Counted from the stretch's first letter, positions 1 to 10,497 are shown. The stretch is DNA of 64,000 bases from Cyrtodaria siliqua (GCA_037043455.1 JAWPHD010001127.1:186001-250000), one strand, 5' to 3'. A program made the numbers and translations. The notes: a model not told the origin generated them from the sequence alone.

Positions 1-1749
1 ATCACAAGTTTTGTTCATTTTTGTTGTCCAAAAATCACAGTTTTCCAACCAACATAAATACCTAGAATCCTTGGCCATGTATGTATGTATCTTTTACTTT
101 TAACAACGGGTTTATGACCCGGAGTTCTTTATCATTTTTTCTGATTATTTCTGACTAAAGAACCCATCGATGTAATAATAAACAGCAGAATAGCAAAATG
201 TGTTACAAAGAACAACTAATTAAAAATATAATTATAATTTCCAGTATAATAATTACTAATTGAATGTTATGTTCAGTCGCCGCGAAGCCGTTAATAGGAA
301 CCGCCATATAACTGTCGTGACCCAGTATACATAATCCGGGCATTCAAATTTTCCCACATCCGCTTTTCCAAAACAAAACAAAAGTCTTCTGCTTCGATTT
401 TTTCTAAAGTTTTTGAATAATTATGCATTAAAATGACTGCAATTAGAAAAAGTTGCACCTTTTACCTGCGCCGTTTCGACTAGGCGAACTCCGAGTTTTC
501 TTACGCGGAGTATCGTGGCGTACTTTCGTGGCGTAAGTACGCCAAGAAGCTTTTCCGACTCAGCGTAGTTTTATCATCGAAACTCCGCGTAATTAAGCGA
601 TTTGTAAATTCCTTACTCGGCGTGAAAGAGTAAAGTGTGGGTTTCACGTCAGCTGTACTGTACAAGTATTTAAAGTTGGGCAACACTTTGGGAAATTTTC
701 ACACTGGCCCACATGAAATTCAGGTAAATTTCACGGTGTCCAATCTGTTTGTTATAAGGTCCGTGATCCAGTATATGGGATCGCCAGATTCATGTTTAAC
801 AGTAAAAGTCTTTGGAATTCAGTGAATTTCAAGGTCACAAAAGCAGTATGCTAGGAGGAAAGCTTTTCGAACGTCCCAAGAAATCAACTCTTACCCTTTT
901 AACTGGCAGTGTTCAAATATGAACAAGGGTAATGAACATTTCTTGATAATCTCGGAGAGAAACATGTATTGAAAACCGCTACTAAATTGTATGTAAAAAT
1001 AAGTATTATTTGCATGACATAGATACTACTTTTACCACTGCGTGAATACACGGGAAAATGAGTTAAATCTGAATTGTATAGCTGCAAAACTATTGCCAGA
1101 TAATTGATAAATACATTTACCTGTGGATGAATTTACCTGTTCAAAGTTTTCTACGTCATCAAATAAAATCTTATTCTCGCTTTTCACAGATATTGCAAGG
1201 TGTGAATTGTAAATATCTTGTGTATTGTTTTCGATTTAAATAAATACAAACATGTTCATGAAGCAAAACATGGCCGGAGAACTTTAAGTATGTATTCGTC
1301 TTGTTTAATATGCCACTGCTATTTTATTTTAATCAGAAAAATAATTTTAACAGATATAAATGTGTTTATTTGTGTATTTGCTCATTTCCTAACTGTTGCC
1401 TCATGGATAATGATGTTTTCTTCTATTTTTTAAGTGCGAAGTGCATTTCTACATGTTACCACGATTGATTATAGACTTTCATAACCGATCATCATAACTG
1501 ATTGCCTACGTAACAGATGATCACTTTCAATCAATTAACTGGTGCAGCACTAAACAAGGGACATTTCGTTTCGGATTTGGTTATCATATAGGCTTAATTA
1601 AGCATTATTACCTTTAAAAACAGCTTTTTTAATGTGTGTGTGCGAGTAAGCTTGGCCCCTTTAAACTACTTTACAGAATTGTGAGATGTACATCTTGGTG
1701 TGATATTTGACAGGTATGGTAATATTTCCCAAAATGCATTTCATCTCAC
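1..1749. other. Non-coding sequence downstream of the BCH-family exon
   Basis: Probably the next intron of the minus-strand BNIP2/caytaxin-like gene. I looked for a following exon on the minus strand, which should begin with two bases completing a codon that starts with G, and found no convincing acceptor plus coding segment. Only short chance reading frames and AT-rich sequence are present. Confidence 0.4.
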
Positions 1750-1920
1750 CTTCCCACTCCAATTCTCCCTCCATGTCGTCTGGTGTATCAAGGTCGTCTG
1801 GGGTCGGGAGGTCATCCACACCCTCCACAAGGTCATCTGTGGAATCATGGGTCACAATATTGGAATTTGCAGAAATTTTCTTCTTTTTCCTGCTGCCAGT
1901 AAGTAAGGAATCAGGTCGAG
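1750..1920 (-). CDS. Exon of a BNIP2/caytaxin/PRUNE2-like (BCH family) protein
   Basis: A 171-bp internal exon. On the minus strand an acceptor ending TTTTTAG precedes base 1920, and a GTGAGA donor follows base 1750. It enters with 2 bases of a split codon, encodes 56 whole codons and ends with one base of the next codon. The peptide starts RPDSLLTGSRKKKKISANSN and continues with an acidic stretch containing DDLPTPDDLDTPDDMEGE and LEWE. A basic RKxKK patch followed by repeated D-T-P-D-D/E and then an E-L-E-W-E block is characteristic of the region just before the BCH domain in caytaxin (ATCAY), BNIP2 and PRUNE2. Family knowledge: these scaffold proteins use a C-terminal BCH/CRAL-TRIO-like domain to bind small-GTPase regulators, kinesin light chain or membranes. 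That domain is not in the window. The entry phase fits exactly with the exit phase of the exon at 10498-10627, giving a joining Ala codon. Which paralogue this is cannot be decided. Confidence 0.8.
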
Positions 1921-1977
1921 CTAAAAATTGAATAAATTTGGAGCATAAAAGGACATATAGAGTGCCTCTTTAAGTAT

Positions 1978-2068
1978 TGAATTTATTAAATTCATTGGAT
2001 AAAATAATACGATGCGTGACTGTGTCACCCATCACATCAATTTTATCCAATGAATTATAATAAATTCA
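1978..2068. repeat. Hairpin-forming inverted repeat in the intron
   Basis: Arms of about 28 bp (1978-2005 and 2040-2068), nearly complementary and reading TTCATTGGATAAAAT inward, flank a 34-base loop. It sits about 60 bp upstream of the acceptor of the exon at 1750-1920. A nearby motif at 1957-1972 (GAGTGCCTCTTTAAG) matches the ends of the TTAA-flanked element at 27230-27772, so the region may be a small non-autonomous DNA element. Confidence 0.6.
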
Positions 2069-2184
2069 AATTTAAATAGGCACAAATGTGAGATTCTATT
2101 TATCACATAACTCCAGAAAGCCTTATAATGATATTTATTATTGTAGCTGCCTATAATTAACGCTGTCATATCAATCCCTCCTAT

Positions 2185-2437
2185 GTTTGTAGGTGGACGT
2201 CATATGTTGACTCAGTCTTCTCCGTACGTCATTTCAGCACAATTTAGACTATACATGACGCTCGATTTTTTAGTTGTGAAGACAGATCACTCAGTTTTTC
2301 CTGGGAAGAACCAGTACTTTATACCTCCCGACATCTGTCAGAATCAACACTTTTTCAGTTACAAGTCTGGGTGGGTTTTCCATGAAGGTACAAACATGGT
2401 AGGTAAAATGTTGAAAATAAAAGTTGCGGAACACTAA
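2185..2437 (-). mobile_element. SINE-C fragment (tRNA-derived SINE, body only)
   Basis: On the plus strand this shows the landmarks of a family seen six more times in the window: a GTATGACG-like motif, TTTTTCCTGGG(T/A)AGAACCAGT, ATACCTCCCG, and AATC(A/G)ACACTTTxTCA. Fuller copies (48171-48410, 45895-46085) carry a tRNA-like head on the minus strand. That head is missing here, so this copy is truncated or diverged. Confidence 0.6.
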
Positions 2438-2523
2438 TTTTCATTGTTCAAATTGCTTCAAATTGCACGTGCTGAAACATTCGAGCAGTACAAGTTGTTT
2501 GTACGTGAATCATGTGACCAGTA

Positions 2524-3294
2524 AAACCCGTGAGAGTCCGATTCCAGAGTAACCCGTGAGAGGCCGATTCCAGAGTAACCCGTGAGAGGCCTATTCCAGA
2601 GTAACCCGTGAGAGGCCGATTCCAGAGTAACCCGTGAGAGGCCAATTCCAGAGTAACCCGTGAGAGGCCTATTCCAGAGTAACCCGTGAGAGGCCAATTC
2701 CAGAGTAACCCGTGAGAGGCCAATTCCAGAGTAACCCGTGAGAGGCCGATTACAGAGTAACCCGTGAGAGGCCTATTCCAGAGTAACCCGTGAGAGGCCT
2801 ATTCCAGAGTAACCCGTGAGAGGCCTATTCCAGAGTAACCCGTGAGAGGCCTATTCCAGAGTAACCCGTGAGAGGCCTATTCCAGAGTAACCCGTGAGAG
2901 GCCGATTCCAGAGTAACCCGTGAGAGGCCGATTCCAGAGTAACCCGTGAGAGGCCGATTCCAGAGTAACCCGTGAGAGGCCGATTCCAGAGTAACCCGTG
3001 AGAGGCCTATTCCAGAGTAACCCGTGAGAGGCCTATTCCAGAGTAACCCGTGAGAGGCCTATTCCAGAGTAACCCGTGAGAGGCCTATTCCAGAGTAACC
3101 CCTGAGAGGCCGATTCCAGAGTAACCCGTGAGAGGCCGATTCCAGAGTAACCCGTGAGAGGCCGATTCCAGAGTAACCCGTGAGAGGCCTATTCCAGAGT
3201 AACCCGTGAGAGGCCGATTCCAGAGTAACCCGTGAGAGGCCGATTCCAGAGTAACCCGTGAGAGGCCGATTCCAGAGTAACCCGTGAGAGGCCG
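2524..3294. repeat. 26-bp minisatellite, about 30 copies
   Basis: Head-to-tail 26-bp unit AACCCGTGAGAGGCCNATTCCAGAGT. Units are almost identical; most variation is one position (G, T or A in GGCCNATT), so the array is an ordered string of three unit types. Because 26 is not a multiple of 3, the apparent reading frames cycle through all three frames with a 26-residue period (Trp/Leu/Gly-rich on the minus strand). They are most likely a by-product of the repeat. It lies in the intron between two exons of the BCH-family gene. Confidence 0.95.
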
Positions 3295-3415
3295 AGTAAT
3301 TATATTCCAAGACTTCTCTGACACGTCTGTTTTTTAAAAAAAAAAAAAAATGTTTTATTCTGCCAAATATCACACTTAGAGATCATCTCAGAATTTATTT
3401 ATGAAAGATGGCTTT

Positions 3416-3728
3416 TTAACTCTTAGCCTGCTAAGGGCGTCTACAACAGCCTTTGCAGTCGGTGTAATATTAAACCGGTAGTCAAAAAACGATACATTTA
3501 TTGTCCACAAATATTTTCAAAAAAGCTGGCAAACTTCATAATATGAACAATATGCATGCTCTCTTTCCATTAAACATTAATTAGAGTAACTCGCAGGCTG
3601 ATCAGTGTTTACACTGTCTGGCTGCTCATCAGTCATTTAACCAAAACACCACTTTGTAGCATAAATGGAGTGGTCCAAATTCAAAGAAGGACAGTCCATT
3701 ATACATTCATAGCGGGCTAAGGGTTAAA
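3416..3728. mobile_element. Copy of the CTAAG...GCGGGTTAA palindromic repeat, interrupted
   Basis: Its ends read TTAGCCTGCTAAGGGCG and TAGCGGGCTAAGGGTTAA. The body has AGTAACTCGCAGGCTGATCA and TAAATGGAGTGGTCC, shared with copies at 24728-24872, 43849-44068 and 60672-60847. The left part is separated from the body by about 120 bp (3466-3588) that also occurs at 5583-5705, so a smaller sequence appears to have entered this copy. Confidence 0.65.
3466..3588 (+). repeat. 120-bp segment duplicated at 5583-5705
   Basis: Starts near ACCGGTAGTCAAAAAACG and ends near CATTAAACATTAATTAGAG. The second copy, 2.1 kb away, differs at only a few positions. Here it splits the palindromic repeat at 3416-3728. 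The other copy is inside the candidate transposon at 3874-9016. Confidence 0.85.
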
Positions 3729-5582
3729 AGGGGACACTCAGCAATCCTGATTTATTTTAAACTCGCAGCGTCCCATTACTTTTTCTACATAACTTGCACT
3801 TTTAGTAACCATCCATATTAACAGTTCAATGCAAATTGTCATTACATAAATCAGTTTGCACTAACAATACGAGGGCTCGGCGCAAGACTATGGTAACTGC
3901 TTTTTTCATTTTTTTTACAGGAGAAGGAATAAACTGAATATCTTCCATAAAATTTGATCATTATAAAATGTCATTGTGATTTAAGTTAACAAAAAGATTC
4001 CTTTTTAATGTATAATAAATAATTTCAAAAACATTTATTAATTTTCGAGTTATTTGAAAATATTTCACTTGCAATAGTCTTGCCACTGAAAGCTGATATC
4101 GACGAATGTATTTAAATTGGCAAGACTATGGTAAGTCAACTTACCATAGTCTTGCATGGTATTTTTAATATTTTTTTTACTCAAATCACAGTGCAAGACT
4201 ATACCAAATGAAACACCAAACAAATGCTGAACACATGTAATGTTGTTACCATGTTTTATTCAATATTCTATAAGAAATTGTGATCTTTGAATAATAACCA
4301 CACTGGTAACTTCATTTTTTTTCAAACTTAACACAAACATGATTTTCATTTTACTTTCCAGGTTTTAGCATACTAAGATAATGACTACACATATAAACTT
4401 AATAAATATTCATATCATTAGATATATGTTTATCATTATATAGATATTGTTTGTAATAGTGATGTAATTCTTTGGTGCGTTCAATTTTAGATGAACATTA
4501 GGATTATTATTGTTATATTTTTTTGGAATAAAAACATTAATAAAATAGGATTAAGAAATTTCTTTCTGAGTGAAATATTACTGGTTAATCTCTACATATA
4601 TTGTGCTGAGCATGTCTCTGATCATTTTGTAAATCCATATCAGCCTGGACCCTACAATTGATAAACATTCTACTGTGCATTTCAGGGTACCTATGCGTCG
4701 TATATGAATTAAGATTTTTTTTTATTACTTTCTGTGTTTTCATACCTGATATGATCGAAAAGAATGAAAAAGGACGCTCCTGAATCTGGCGGAAGATTAA
4801 TTTTTTTTAAATCAATTGACCAACGTGGTGTAAATTATAACCGCAGTATACTATTTACCTTCCCTTATTTGCTAGATATAATGGTTTTCATTTCAAAATA
4901 AAGGATAAGTATTATTGATTGCCGGAGGTGCTGAACATTGAACAACAACAACATACGTTTTACTTGGTACATCTGAACCCTAGAAACAGACATGTGCAGA
5001 CGACAATTTCTAAAAAATAACGTTGCCATGTTGTTTTAATTTTCACAATGGAAACAATGGGGTCAAAATGAATTTTAGCCTTTGTGAAGCATACAGTATG
5101 GCTATGACAGGATTGCAAACAGATCCTTCGTTCTTTCTAACCATATCAGGTATGAAAACAGGCATCCTGAAATGTACAGTAGATTAAAATATCCAAAATC
5201 AACTTCAATAATATAAGATCAATAACATTATTTTATCTCAGATAATAATACTAGGTTATTTAATTTGTATATTTAAATTCTTCCGAGTTCTGTACAGGGT
5301 AAGGAGTGCAATATTATTTACCAAATTTCAATAAATAGTAACATTTTTTATAATTTTTTACAATCAAATTATTTTGGTGACAACAATTACTGATTTGACC
5401 AGTCCTAAAGCATCATAAAAATGAAACCGTTTTAAAAATAAATTCTATTTAGTTTACATTTGCCATACAATGTTTACATATTTATCAATATTATATTATC
5501 TTGTTCATACAATGTTATTTCATGACAAATGTTTAAGGAACTCTTAAATTATGTTTAATGACAAAGATGAAGCATTACATTA

Positions 5583-5705
5583 ATATTAAACTACCGGTAG
5601 TCAAAAAACGATACATTTATTGTCCACAAATATTTTCAAAAAAGCTGGCAAACTTCATAATATGAACAATATGCATGCTCTCTTTTCATTAAACATTAAT
5701 TAGAG
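5583..5705 (+). repeat. Second copy of the 120-bp segment at 3466-3588
   Basis: Same order and almost the same sequence as 3466-3588, including the CCGGTAGTCAAAAAACG start and the AACAATATGCATGCTCTCTT core. It is embedded in AT-rich sequence within the candidate transposon. The near identity suggests a recent copy event. Confidence 0.85.
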
Positions 5706-5961
5706 AATAAATAGGTATTAAATAAGATGGCTTATTATGTACTCATTCATATTATTATTTAACATGAACATGCAAGTTCAATAATTTCATATCTCATTAG
5801 CCTCAACAAACACTAAATCTATAACTATGATTTTGGTTAACTATGAATTATCATAGGGATCATTCTTAGATTATCAAACATAACAGTAGTGTACTTTTAT
5901 TGTACATTGTTAATTTTTATTTTACGTCCGTTATTCATCATCCATTTCATGGGGCAAACGT

Positions 5962-6276
5962 AAAAATTGAATTGAATGAATGTTGTTTAACGGCTCATCA
6001 ACACAGTATAGGTAATTTAGAGCCGCCCCAGAGAGAAGGGAAAGATACATAGGAATCCGGGAACCGTGCCCTACTCTTATTATCAAATAGTTTCCTATGG
6101 TTCTTTAACGTGCTCGGAGGATAGACCGATACACGGGACCGCTCGGTTTACGCCCCTCTCCAACGGACAAGGCTAAGGGAAAATGACTTGCCCAAGAACA
6201 CACCGACGAAACTCAGTGGCACCACGGATGATTGAACCCGGTTACAAATCTACCGCTCTACCGACTGCGCCATGCC
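5962..6276 (-). mobile_element. SINE-A copy (tRNA-derived SINE), minus strand
   Basis: Reverse-complement landmarks match the full-length copy at 42160-42485: an AATTGAATTGAATG tail at the low-coordinate end, then AACGGCTCATCAACACAGTATA, AGAGCCGCCCCAGAGAGA, GTGCTCGGAGGATAGACCGA, and a tRNA-like head with its B-box complement (TGATTGAACCCGG) near 6228-6242. Nearly complete but diverged. It lies just beyond the 3' end of the readable transposon protein frame. Confidence 0.85.
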
Positions 6277-6398
6277 AGAAAAAAAAAGGACGGTGGACAC
6301 TTGAAATTATCCCATTTTACAAAGTGTCGATAGATCTATTTAATTACTTTGCTTTTGCAATTGGATTCCCATCTGTGCTCAGTCTCTTCAAAACTAGA

Positions 6399-7181
6399 TC
6401 AGTAAATTTGGGCTTTGAGCGCTGTCTGTAAAACAAGTTCACAGAATAGACTGGACCCTTTTTTTTCATAACTCACACAGACGTGATGGTCCTTTATTGG
6501 TTTGTGAAAGGCCAAAATAAATTCAGTGTTCAATATGTCATAAAAACCCATTGACACCTTTGCAACCCCTTCACTGTCACACTCTTCACAGTACAACCTA
6601 TACATTTTTGCAAGACTTAGTCCTGCAGGAAGATAGCTTTTATTACTGTCCTTTCTACAGTAATGACTCTCAATTGTATTGAAGGATTTGATAGGATTTC
6701 TTACCCTTTCTTTCTGATTTTCGGGGGTTCTGTTTGGTGGGGAGTCATGCCGACCCTATTGGTCATCTTGGCAAACCCCAACAGAATTTCTCTTTTTATG
6801 TGCAGTTTCAACCATTTGGTCACTTATGCTTAGTGTTGCCAAGAAGAATGTTTTACAGACCTGAATACTTTCCCCGAATTTGAAGATGGCAAAGTCCAAA
6901 CTATTAAATGTGGATGAATCTCTGAGCCGTTTGATTTTCTGGTATTTTTTCTTTTGATTTGAATATTCGTCAATAAAATGTTTATTAATATCTCCAAGTC
7001 TCCAAAAGGTGTGAAAAATGTGCTCAGTACGGTCCTCTTCAGAAGTATTGTTCTTACATTTAAATTTGCATTTTTGACCGCAACCTTCCTTCATTATTTT
7101 CCACTGTCTGTTTTCCCAGAATACAGAGATTTGTAACTTCAGCCCGAGTTTCGATTTTGTTTTGAAATGTTTATTTTTCAT
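6399..7181 (-). pseudogene. Cysteine-rich protein of the transposon, one in-frame stop
   Basis: On the minus strand one frame runs from ATG at 7181 to a stop at 6399, interrupted only by TAG at 6756-6758 (141 codons, stop, 118 codons). Visible motifs in order: a basic N-terminus; C-G-Q-K-C-x3-C around residue 40; SEEDRTEHIFHTFWRLGD; a basic linker; VCKTFFLATLSISDQMV near residue 120; after the stop, RHDSPPN, SFNTIESHYCRKDSNKSYLP, MYRLYCEEC and FHKPIKDHHVC. I recognise this arrangement (Cys-x3-Cys, then S-E-E-D-R and F-W-x-L-G-D, then V-C-K-x-F-F-L, then S-H-Y-C-R-K and Y-L-P) from multi-copy uncharacterised proteins in molluscs, arthropods and cnidarians that behave like transposon genes; I cannot name a Pfam family. 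After VCVSYEKKG the similarity to my expectation ends, so the C-terminus is probably truncated. A role as transposase is inference, supported by the flanking inverted repeats. Confidence 0.7.
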
Positions 7182-7261
7182 TTTGTTGGATTTCTTTTCT
7201 TTCCCTACTCTTTGTACCTATGTCATTTGAAACCTACTTCCAGTTTCTTAAATGTCCTGGT

Positions 7262-8012
7262 TCGTTATGTGTCTCAGACTGAACTGTATCAGTGCTACCA
7301 CTCCCATGACTATGCGACTCTGACTGAACCGTATCAGTGCTACCACCCCACTGACTATGCGACTCAGACTGAACTGTATCAGTGCTACCACCCCCTTGAC
7401 TTTGCGACTCAGACTGAACTGTATCAATGCAACCACCCTCTTGACTTTGCGACTCAGACTGAACTGTATCAGTGCTACCACCCCCTTGACTTTGCGACTC
7501 AGACTGAACTGTATCTGTGCTACCACCCCCTTGACTTTGCGACTCAGACTGAACTGTATCTGTGCTACCACCCCCTAGACGTTGCGACTCACACTTAACT
7601 GTATCTGTGCTACCATCCCACCGACTATGTGATCCGGACTGAACTGTATCTGTGCTACCACTCTCTTGACTATGCAACCTGGACTGAACTGTATCAGTGC
7701 TACCAAAACCTTGACTTTGCGACTCAGAATGAACTGTATCAGTGCTACCAACCCCCAGACTATGCGACCCGGACTAAACTGTATCCGTGCTACCACAACC
7801 TTGACTTTGCGACTCAGACTGAACTGGTTCAGTGCTACCAATCCCATGACTATGTGTCCTGGATTGGACTGTATCAGTGCTACCACAACCTTGACATTGC
7901 GACTCAGACAGAACTCTATCAGTGCTACCAACCCCCTGACTATGCGACCCGGACTGAACTGTATCAGTGCTACCACTCTCCTGACTATGCGACTCGACTG
8001 AACTGTATCAAC
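7262..8012. repeat. 45-bp minisatellite, about 16 copies, open in antisense
   Basis: Unit of 45 bp (core GACTGAACTGTATCAGTGC, then TACCACCCCCTTGACTTTGCGACTC in two parts), divergent between copies. Since 45 is a multiple of 3, frames stay open. On the minus strand the frame from about 7768 to 7234 reads a hydrophilic 15-residue repeat, GGGSTDTVQSESQSQ, typical of a disordered segment. Further upstream this frame is broken by TAG in the unit near 7773 and by a 1-bp deletion in the unit near 7993. It lies directly upstream of, and on the same strand as, the cysteine-rich pseudogene, so it may be that protein's N-terminal repeat region. A frame change near 7200 separates the two. Confidence 0.9.
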
Positions 8013-8593
8013 ATTGGCAGGATTTTTACATCGATTGTCAATTAAACTATTTTCAGAATGGTTAGGACTGGTCAAATCAAACAAGACTATTTTCATCAGA
8101 AATAGAAACAGACAATGCAGATTTTTCATCCTCAGAAACTGACATAACAGTTACTTTATTTAATACCTCAACATAGGCAAAAAACCCACCCAATCTTATT
8201 TTGGTTAATTGTTTATATAATAAAATGTTCATTTTATATTGTATTGGGATTTACTGTAAGGCTTTCAAGAATGAAAACGATATACATACGTTTTAAGTTC
8301 AGTTCCTCTTAAAAAAAATCTTATAAAATATCAAAAACTTGTTCAAAATCCAAAAAAATATTATTTTTTTTTTTAATTTTTTATATTTTAATATATTTAT
8401 ATTATATTTTTTAAATAGGGACACATTACTTTTTGGCAAGAAAGTGTTTTTTTATACCTTTGGTTCCATTTTATATTATTTATTAAAAAAAAAACATTCT
8501 TGATTTGTAAAACATTTTCATGCAATACATTTTCCATGCAATACTATGCAGTTGCCATAGTCTTGTACAATACTTATGATACAGCTATTGTGC

Positions 8594-8790
8594 TAGGAAT
8601 CTTTATGTGAGGAAGCTATCCAGCTGACTTACGGAACGTCGGTGGTTCTACCCAGGTGCCCGCCCGTGCAAGAAAATTGCACGGAGGGGCATCTGGGGTC
8701 TTCCTCCACCAATGGAAGCTGGAAAGTCGCCATATGACCTTAGCTGTTGGTGCGACTATAAAATCCAATTCAACCAATCAACCAGCTATT
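8594..8790 (+). mobile_element. SINE-B copy, 5' truncated
   Basis: Contains TAGGAATCTTTATGTGAGGA, AGCTATCCAGCTGACTTACG, GGTGGTTCTACCCAGGTGCC, and TCTTCCTCCACCAATGGAAG, ending in a CCAATTCAACC-type tail. The same body follows a tRNA-like head at 21223-21785. Here the head is missing. This body type is widespread in bivalve genomes (general knowledge). Confidence 0.85.
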
Positions 8791-8977
8791 GTGTTTTTTC
8801 AAGTGCAATACTATTGTAAGTCTACATACAATAGTACTGCGTTAAAAAATATATCAAATTCAGTTACAATAGTATTGCATTTTCTAGAATTTTCAAATAA
8901 ACCTTAAGATATTTCTATAATATTTTGTCAGGTTATGTAAATGACTAAAGTACTTCCAAAAACCTGAAAAAGTCATT

Positions 8978-9044
8978 TTGACAAAAAGTGCAGTTACCAT
9001 AGTATTGCGCCGAGCCTATGACTATGGTAACTGCACTTTTTGTC
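8978..9044. repeat. Perfect 24-bp-arm palindrome at the transposon's right end
   Basis: Arms TGACAAAAAGTGCAGTTACC plus ATAG (8978-9001) and the exact reverse complement (9021-9044) flank a 19-base centre containing TTGCGCCGAGCC. The left arm is the transposon's right terminus; the right arm lies outside it, so a second, truncated end is joined in opposite orientation. Confidence 0.9.
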
Positions 9045-9045
9045 A

Positions 9046-9113
9046 ACACAGCTAGATGTCGTGTTTCCCTACAACACAGCTTCATGTCATGTTTCCCTAC
9101 AACACAGCTAGAT
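9046..9113 (+). repeat. 28-bp repeat, about 2.5 copies
   Basis: ACACAGCTAGATGTCGTGTT and TCCCTACA repeated with small changes (AGATG/TCATG). It directly follows the palindrome at 8978-9044. Confidence 0.8.
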
Positions 9114-10018
9114 GAAACATCAAAATTGTCAAAAAGGAATTTGAACACATCAGAGATGGTGCCAAGAAGACGGGACGATATTCTTTCATATGGAATTAAA
9201 ATAATAACAATAACAAATCCAGTCTTACAATATTACAGAACAATAAACTGAATTGCATTTTAAAGAACAACAACATAAAAACAGGTTATATGGCGCCAAG
9301 ATGGATATGAGTTTTTTGGATCCAAGCCACATTTACTACAAATCATGAGGCATGGATTCAGAAACTTTACAACCATAGATAAAGGTTACTGAAACTCCAA
9401 ATTTTAAAACCATTTCGAAGAATCTACCTCAAACTGGGTATCGATGTGTCGCCCGATTATTACATAGAACATACAGGGAGAATTTAATTATTTGTCAGTT
9501 GCATTATTTCTATAAAATTAATGTGATTACTTATGTGCAAACGGTTTCTTAAAATACAATTTATTATCTTTATTTTGGAATATTTTTCATATCTGTATGT
9601 TAAAAGGATCTCGGTCTGTTTTCAAGTTTAAATGCATCAACTATTTTCTGTACAAAATTCTTAAAAAAACAAAAAAGAGTCGAACATATGTTATTTTAAA
9701 TGTAAATATATTGCATAACCATAAAAATGAACACTTATGTGCAAACAGTTCTAAATAGCTGGGTTTTTTAAAAAAAAACATTGATATAGTTTTTATTTTA
9801 CTGACACTAGGCGAAGCTGGTCTGTTTTATAAGCAGATACCCATTTCTATTAAACAATTAAAATTAAAAATGTTTTTGTTGTTGTTCGTGATATGAAACA
9901 TTGAAGTCCATATCCGACATCAACAGACACATTTTACAACAGATGTACACTGTTTCTGAACCTATTGACAACGAGGTACTTTAACATTTTACTGAAAGTA
10001 GACCTAAATGCAAAAAAA
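9114..10018. other. Intronic sequence without identified features
   Basis: AT-rich. The only internal structure noticed is a short repeated phrase ACTTATGTGCAAAC(G/A)GTT at about 9531 and 9731. No exon, RNA gene or mobile element recognised. Confidence 0.4.
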
Positions 10019-10137
10019 CTTCCAAGTGTGTGACCCTGAACTTGTGGTCACAGGTGATCTCCAAGTGTGTGACCTTGACCTTGTGGTCACAGGTGATCTC
10101 CAAGTGTGTGACCTTGACCTTGCAGTCGTAAGTGATC
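10019..10137 (+). repeat. 39-bp repeat, three copies
   Basis: TCCAAGTGTGTGACCTTGAC and CTTGTGGTCACAGGTGATC repeated three times head to tail; the last copy is diverged. 39 is divisible by 3, which keeps a short plus-strand frame open, but there is no sign it is coding. Confidence 0.9.
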
Positions 10138-10497
10138 AGAAATATGACGAATGTTTTTGTTTGACGGAAGTAATACGTGAAAGCATTTTGAGAATATGAG
10201 CAAAAATGATGGATGGACTAACGGATGGACCGACAAGGCCAAAACAGCATTTGGCATGGGCATAGTAACTACAAAAGATGAATCAGAACACAACATCAAC
10301 AAGTGAGTTACCATTTGATATTATTGGATTCTGAGCCAATATCAATTTGAGGCCGATTCTTCGATATGACCCTTTAGTTGTTTCTTACGATCATGCAAGG
10401 GTTAGGCAGGTGTCACTTCTTGGTCCTCTTGACTGCCCCAGAACCATACAGGGCTACAAATACTCAATGTACTGTTTCTATCTACCCCCATACTTAC

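Larger units (their letters stand above)
3874..9016. mobile_element. Candidate 5.1-kb DNA transposon with TIRs and subterminal motif array
   Basis: The left end, GGCTCGGCGCAAGACTATGG followed by TAACTGC (3874-3900), matches the reverse complement of the right end (8990-9016) at 26 of 27 positions. Variants of GCAAGACTATGGTAA occur in both orientations near the ends: about 3882, 4072, 4120, 4140 and 4192 on the left; about 8548, 8805, 8828, 8863 and 8990 on the right. Such subterminal repeats are usual transposase-binding sites (inference). Inside lie a degraded cysteine-rich protein gene (6399-7181, minus), a 45-bp minisatellite, a SINE-A copy and a SINE-B copy. No clear target-site duplication is visible; the right edge abuts an inverted copy of its own end (8978-9044). 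Superfamily not assigned. The 3' half of the coding region seems lost or too decayed to read: 4200-5950 has no recognisable frame. It sits in an intron of the BCH-family gene. Confidence 0.6.

Noticed and set aside
2448..3373. Trp/Gly/Leu-rich minus-strand frames in the 26-bp array
   Set aside because: 26-bp period cycles through frames; several overlapping frames look equally 'coding', which is the signature of a repeat artefact.
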